Below are positions 62,382 through 64,000 of a DNA stretch of 64,000 bases, one piece after another. A program made the position numbers and the translations under genes. The stretch is from Bacteroidia bacterium (lineage in GTDB: Bacteria > Bacteroidota > Bacteroidia > AKYH767-A > OLB10). Below the pieces are notes generated by a model. That model was not told the DNA's origin. It worked only from the letters and a program-made list of their open reading frames with translations, and searched no databases. Numbering within the stretch: position 1 is the stretch's first letter; every line of letters starts with the position of its first letter. Location: positions 18,043-82,042 of the forward strand of contig JAEUTH010000040.1 in NCBI GenBank assembly GCA_016788165.1. The letters are read 5' to 3'.

Positions 62382-63326
62382 ATGAAAAAATTAGTCCTTT
62401 TAGTATCTGCTCTGGTATTTCACAGTTTAATATTTGCACAAATAAATTTAGTACCTAACCCGAGTTTTGAGGATACAGTGAGTTGTCCAACCACAGCCAA
62501 CCAAATAGACAAAGCCGTTGGCTGGCATGCAAGTCGCGAATCTCCTGATTATTTTAATGAGTGTGATTTTATTACGGGTAACACTTCAGTGCCGGGAAAC
62601 TTTACTGGATTTCAATATGCACGTAGTGGTGTTGCTTATGCAGGATTTATAGCGTTTTACTACCCATTTCAAAATGGGCGTGAATTTTTTTATAGCCAAT
62701 TAAATTCCCCTTTACAAATTGGACATAAATATGTTGTTTCACTTTATGTTAGTTGGTCAGCGGGAGTAAGCGATTTAATTGCGTGCAATAAATTAGGAGC
62801 TAATTTTAGTATGACAAGCTATTCGTCATCAATTAACCCTCAACCAATTTTAAATTACTCGCACATTTATACTGATTCGATTGTCCAAGATTCATCAGGG
62901 TGGTTTAAAATACAGGGAAGTTTCGTTGCAGACTCAAACTATTTGTTTTTATCAATTGGTAATTTTTTTGATGACTTTAATACGGATACTATAATGCCAG
63001 GTTTCCCATCTGCGGATGCATACTATTATGTAGATGATGTTAGTGTTGTAGAAGACACAACATCAGGTTTTGATAACAATGATAATTTGAATGAGATCAT
63101 AATATCACCTAATCCTTGTTACAATAGTGTTTACTTAAAAAATATTAATAAATTCAGCATGGTTTATCTGTACGCAATGGATGGGAAATTAATTGATCAA
63201 TATATTATCCCTAAAAATAAAAATGAGATTCAAATAGACCTAACACCATATTCTAAAAATATGTATGTATTAAAATTTACAAATGGCAAAAAAGAATTTT
63301 CATATTCTAAACTGTTTAAATTATAA
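62382..63326 (+). CDS. T9SS-sorted secreted protein of unknown function
   Basis: A 314-residue protein. Signal peptide MKKLVLLVSALVFHSLIFAQ. The mature start INLVPNPSFEDTVSCPT and the CPTTANQIDKAVGWHAS-type segment are seen in Bacteroidota surface proteins with a jelly-roll/carbohydrate-binding-like fold. Residues ~110-230 are beta-rich. A T9SS domain ends it (ISPNPCYNSVYLKN, then NMYVLKFTNGKKEF). Enzymatic residues are not evident. The next gene starts 4 bp after its stop. Confidence 0.8.
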   Translation: MKKLVLLVSALVFHSLIFAQINLVPNPSFEDTVSCPTTANQIDKAVGWHASRESPDYFNECDFITGNTSVPGNFTGFQYARSGVAYAGFIAFYYPFQNGREFFYSQLNSPLQIGHKYVVSLYVSWSAGVSDLIACNKLGANFSMTSYSSSINPQPILNYSHIYTDSIVQDSSGWFKIQGSFVADSNYLFLSIGNFFDDFNTDTIMPGFPSADAYYYVDDVSVVEDTTSGFDNNDNLNEIIISPNPCYNSVYLKNINKFSMVYLYAMDGKLIDQYIIPKNKNEIQIDLTPYSKNMYVLKFTNGKKEFSYSKLFKL

Positions 63327-63330
63327 CATC

Positions 63331-64000
63331 ATGAAAAAAGTAATTTTATTGTGCGTATCCATCGCATTATGTCCTAAAATGATTTTTAGTCAATCCACGA
63401 GAACACCAAATACTTGGGGTTTAACTACTGACTATCTCGGCTGGGATGCCACTGCAGGCAGTCCGCAATTAAACATCAGAACCACCAACTCTGATGCTAT
63501 AAACTTCTACACTAACTTTGGCAGTTTTGCCTCGACACGTATGCGCATAATGGGAGGCAATTCCGCCACGGGCGGGTTTGTTGGAATTGGTTATAATCAC
63601 ACACCCAATTTCCAATTAGACGTACTCAACGATATAAACATACAAGTAAACGCCATCAACAACGCATACCGCCTTAACGGAGTTACAGTATTGCAAAATT
63701 GGGGCGCCCGCAACATATTTACCGGTGCAGGTGCCGGTGCAGCACTTACCTTAGGTGCCGATAATGCCTTTTTTGGTTGGAATGCCGGTGCCACCAATGC
63801 AGTTGCGGGTTGCAATACTTTTATTGGCTCAGAGGCCGGGGCCAATATAACTACGGGTGGCAACAATGCCTTTGCAGGATACCGTAGTGGATACCAAAAT
63901 ACAACAGGCATTAACAACGCCTTTTTTGGGCCGGTTTCGGGCAGGGCAAATACTACAGGGTTGCACAATGTTTTTATTGGTGGCGGTGCCGGCAGTAATA
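63331..64000 (+). CDS. repeat-rich secreted fibre-like protein, cut by window end
   Basis: An open frame from ATG 63331 to the window edge (223 codons). Signal peptide MKKVILLCVSIALCPKMIFS, then a region like the S74 fibre protein (GFVGIGYNHTPNFQLDVLND) and repeats of 'G-N-N-A-F-x-G-x-x-A/S-G-x-x-T-T-G' (NAFFGWNAGATNAVAG, NAFAGYRSGYQNTTG, NAFFGPVSGRANTTG). This resembles trimeric fibre stalks and the N-terminus of S74-containing proteins. It starts 4 bp after the preceding gene, so the two are probably co-transcribed. The C-terminal part is outside the window. Confidence 0.85.
   Translation, partial: MKKVILLCVSIALCPKMIFSQSTRTPNTWGLTTDYLGWDATAGSPQLNIRTTNSDAINFYTNFGSFASTRMRIMGGNSATGGFVGIGYNHTPNFQLDVLNDINIQVNAINNAYRLNGVTVLQNWGARNIFTGAGAGAALTLGADNAFFGWNAGATNAVAGCNTFIGSEAGANITTGGNNAFAGYRSGYQNTTGINNAFFGPVSGRANTTGLHNVFIGGGAGSN

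Overview
The window looks like chromosomal DNA of a Bacteroidota bacterium, probably a Chitinophagales/Sphingobacteriales-type lineage. The reasons are AT-rich DNA, secreted proteins ending in type IX secretion (T9SS) C-terminal sorting domains of the 'YPNPT...GIYFVKV...' kind, several perfect TAnnTTTG (-7) promoter elements, small proteins that look Bacteroidota-specific, and a fused E1 alpha/beta 2-oxoacid dehydrogenase. I saw no rRNA, tRNA, transposase, prophage or CRISPR array.

Layout. 1-11.2 kb: 3'-truncated gltX (minus), a T9SS cargo pseudogene, a large predicted outer-membrane beta-barrel protein, a gamma-carbonic-anhydrase-like protein and an 1185-residue beta-propeller/Ig-like T9SS protein. 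11.2-14.9 kb: a redox/sulfur island with persulfide dioxygenase-rhodanese, MarR regulator, pirin, YceI and a Fer4_19-CDGSH fusion. The same inverted repeat, TAGTTG-N6-CAACTA, precedes the first and third genes, so MarR probably controls the whole set. 14.9-20.7 kb: a kynurenine (3-hydroxyanthranilate) degradation island in two divergent units: aldehyde dehydrogenase and a catalytically odd SDR on minus; a small helical protein, nbaC, nbaD and a FadL-like outer-membrane protein on plus. 20.8-26.0 kb: a TPR sensor kinase, a LuxR-type response regulator and a fibre-like protein carrying both a peptidase S74 domain and a T9SS tail; a C4-N6-G4 palindrome lies on each side of the regulator gene. 26-34.5 kb: DUF1223 protein, acylphosphatase, a His-rich secreted protein, enoyl-CoA hydratase, a stand-alone B12-binding mutase subunit, a 1246-residue NtrY-like kinase, trmB and an exported DODA-type dioxygenase.

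34.7-43.5 kb is the most unusual part. A leftward operon (radical SAM protein, DinB-type polymerase with a degenerate 2H-phosphoesterase-like tail, SRAP/YedK protein, short DnaE-type polymerase) faces a LexA-like XRE-S24 regulator. Between them sit eight copies of a 73-89 bp dyad repeat in two arrays flanking a GxxExxY gene. One repeat touches the start codon of the first operon gene. 43.6-45.0 kb: a second T9SS pseudogene with a Trp-to-stop change.

45.3-64 kb is mostly housekeeping: E1 fusion, HU, RNase R, a secreted esterase, an FAD oxidoreductase, MeaB, purD, two small-family membrane proteins, purQ, YbaB, rnpA, yidD, a C-terminal-processing protease, an O-antigen-ligase-like protein, a T9SS protein and the start of a repeat-rich fibre protein that runs off the end.

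Functions were assigned by reading translated sequences and motifs; no database search was run. Family names are from memory, and regulator-site links are inference from position and repetition.
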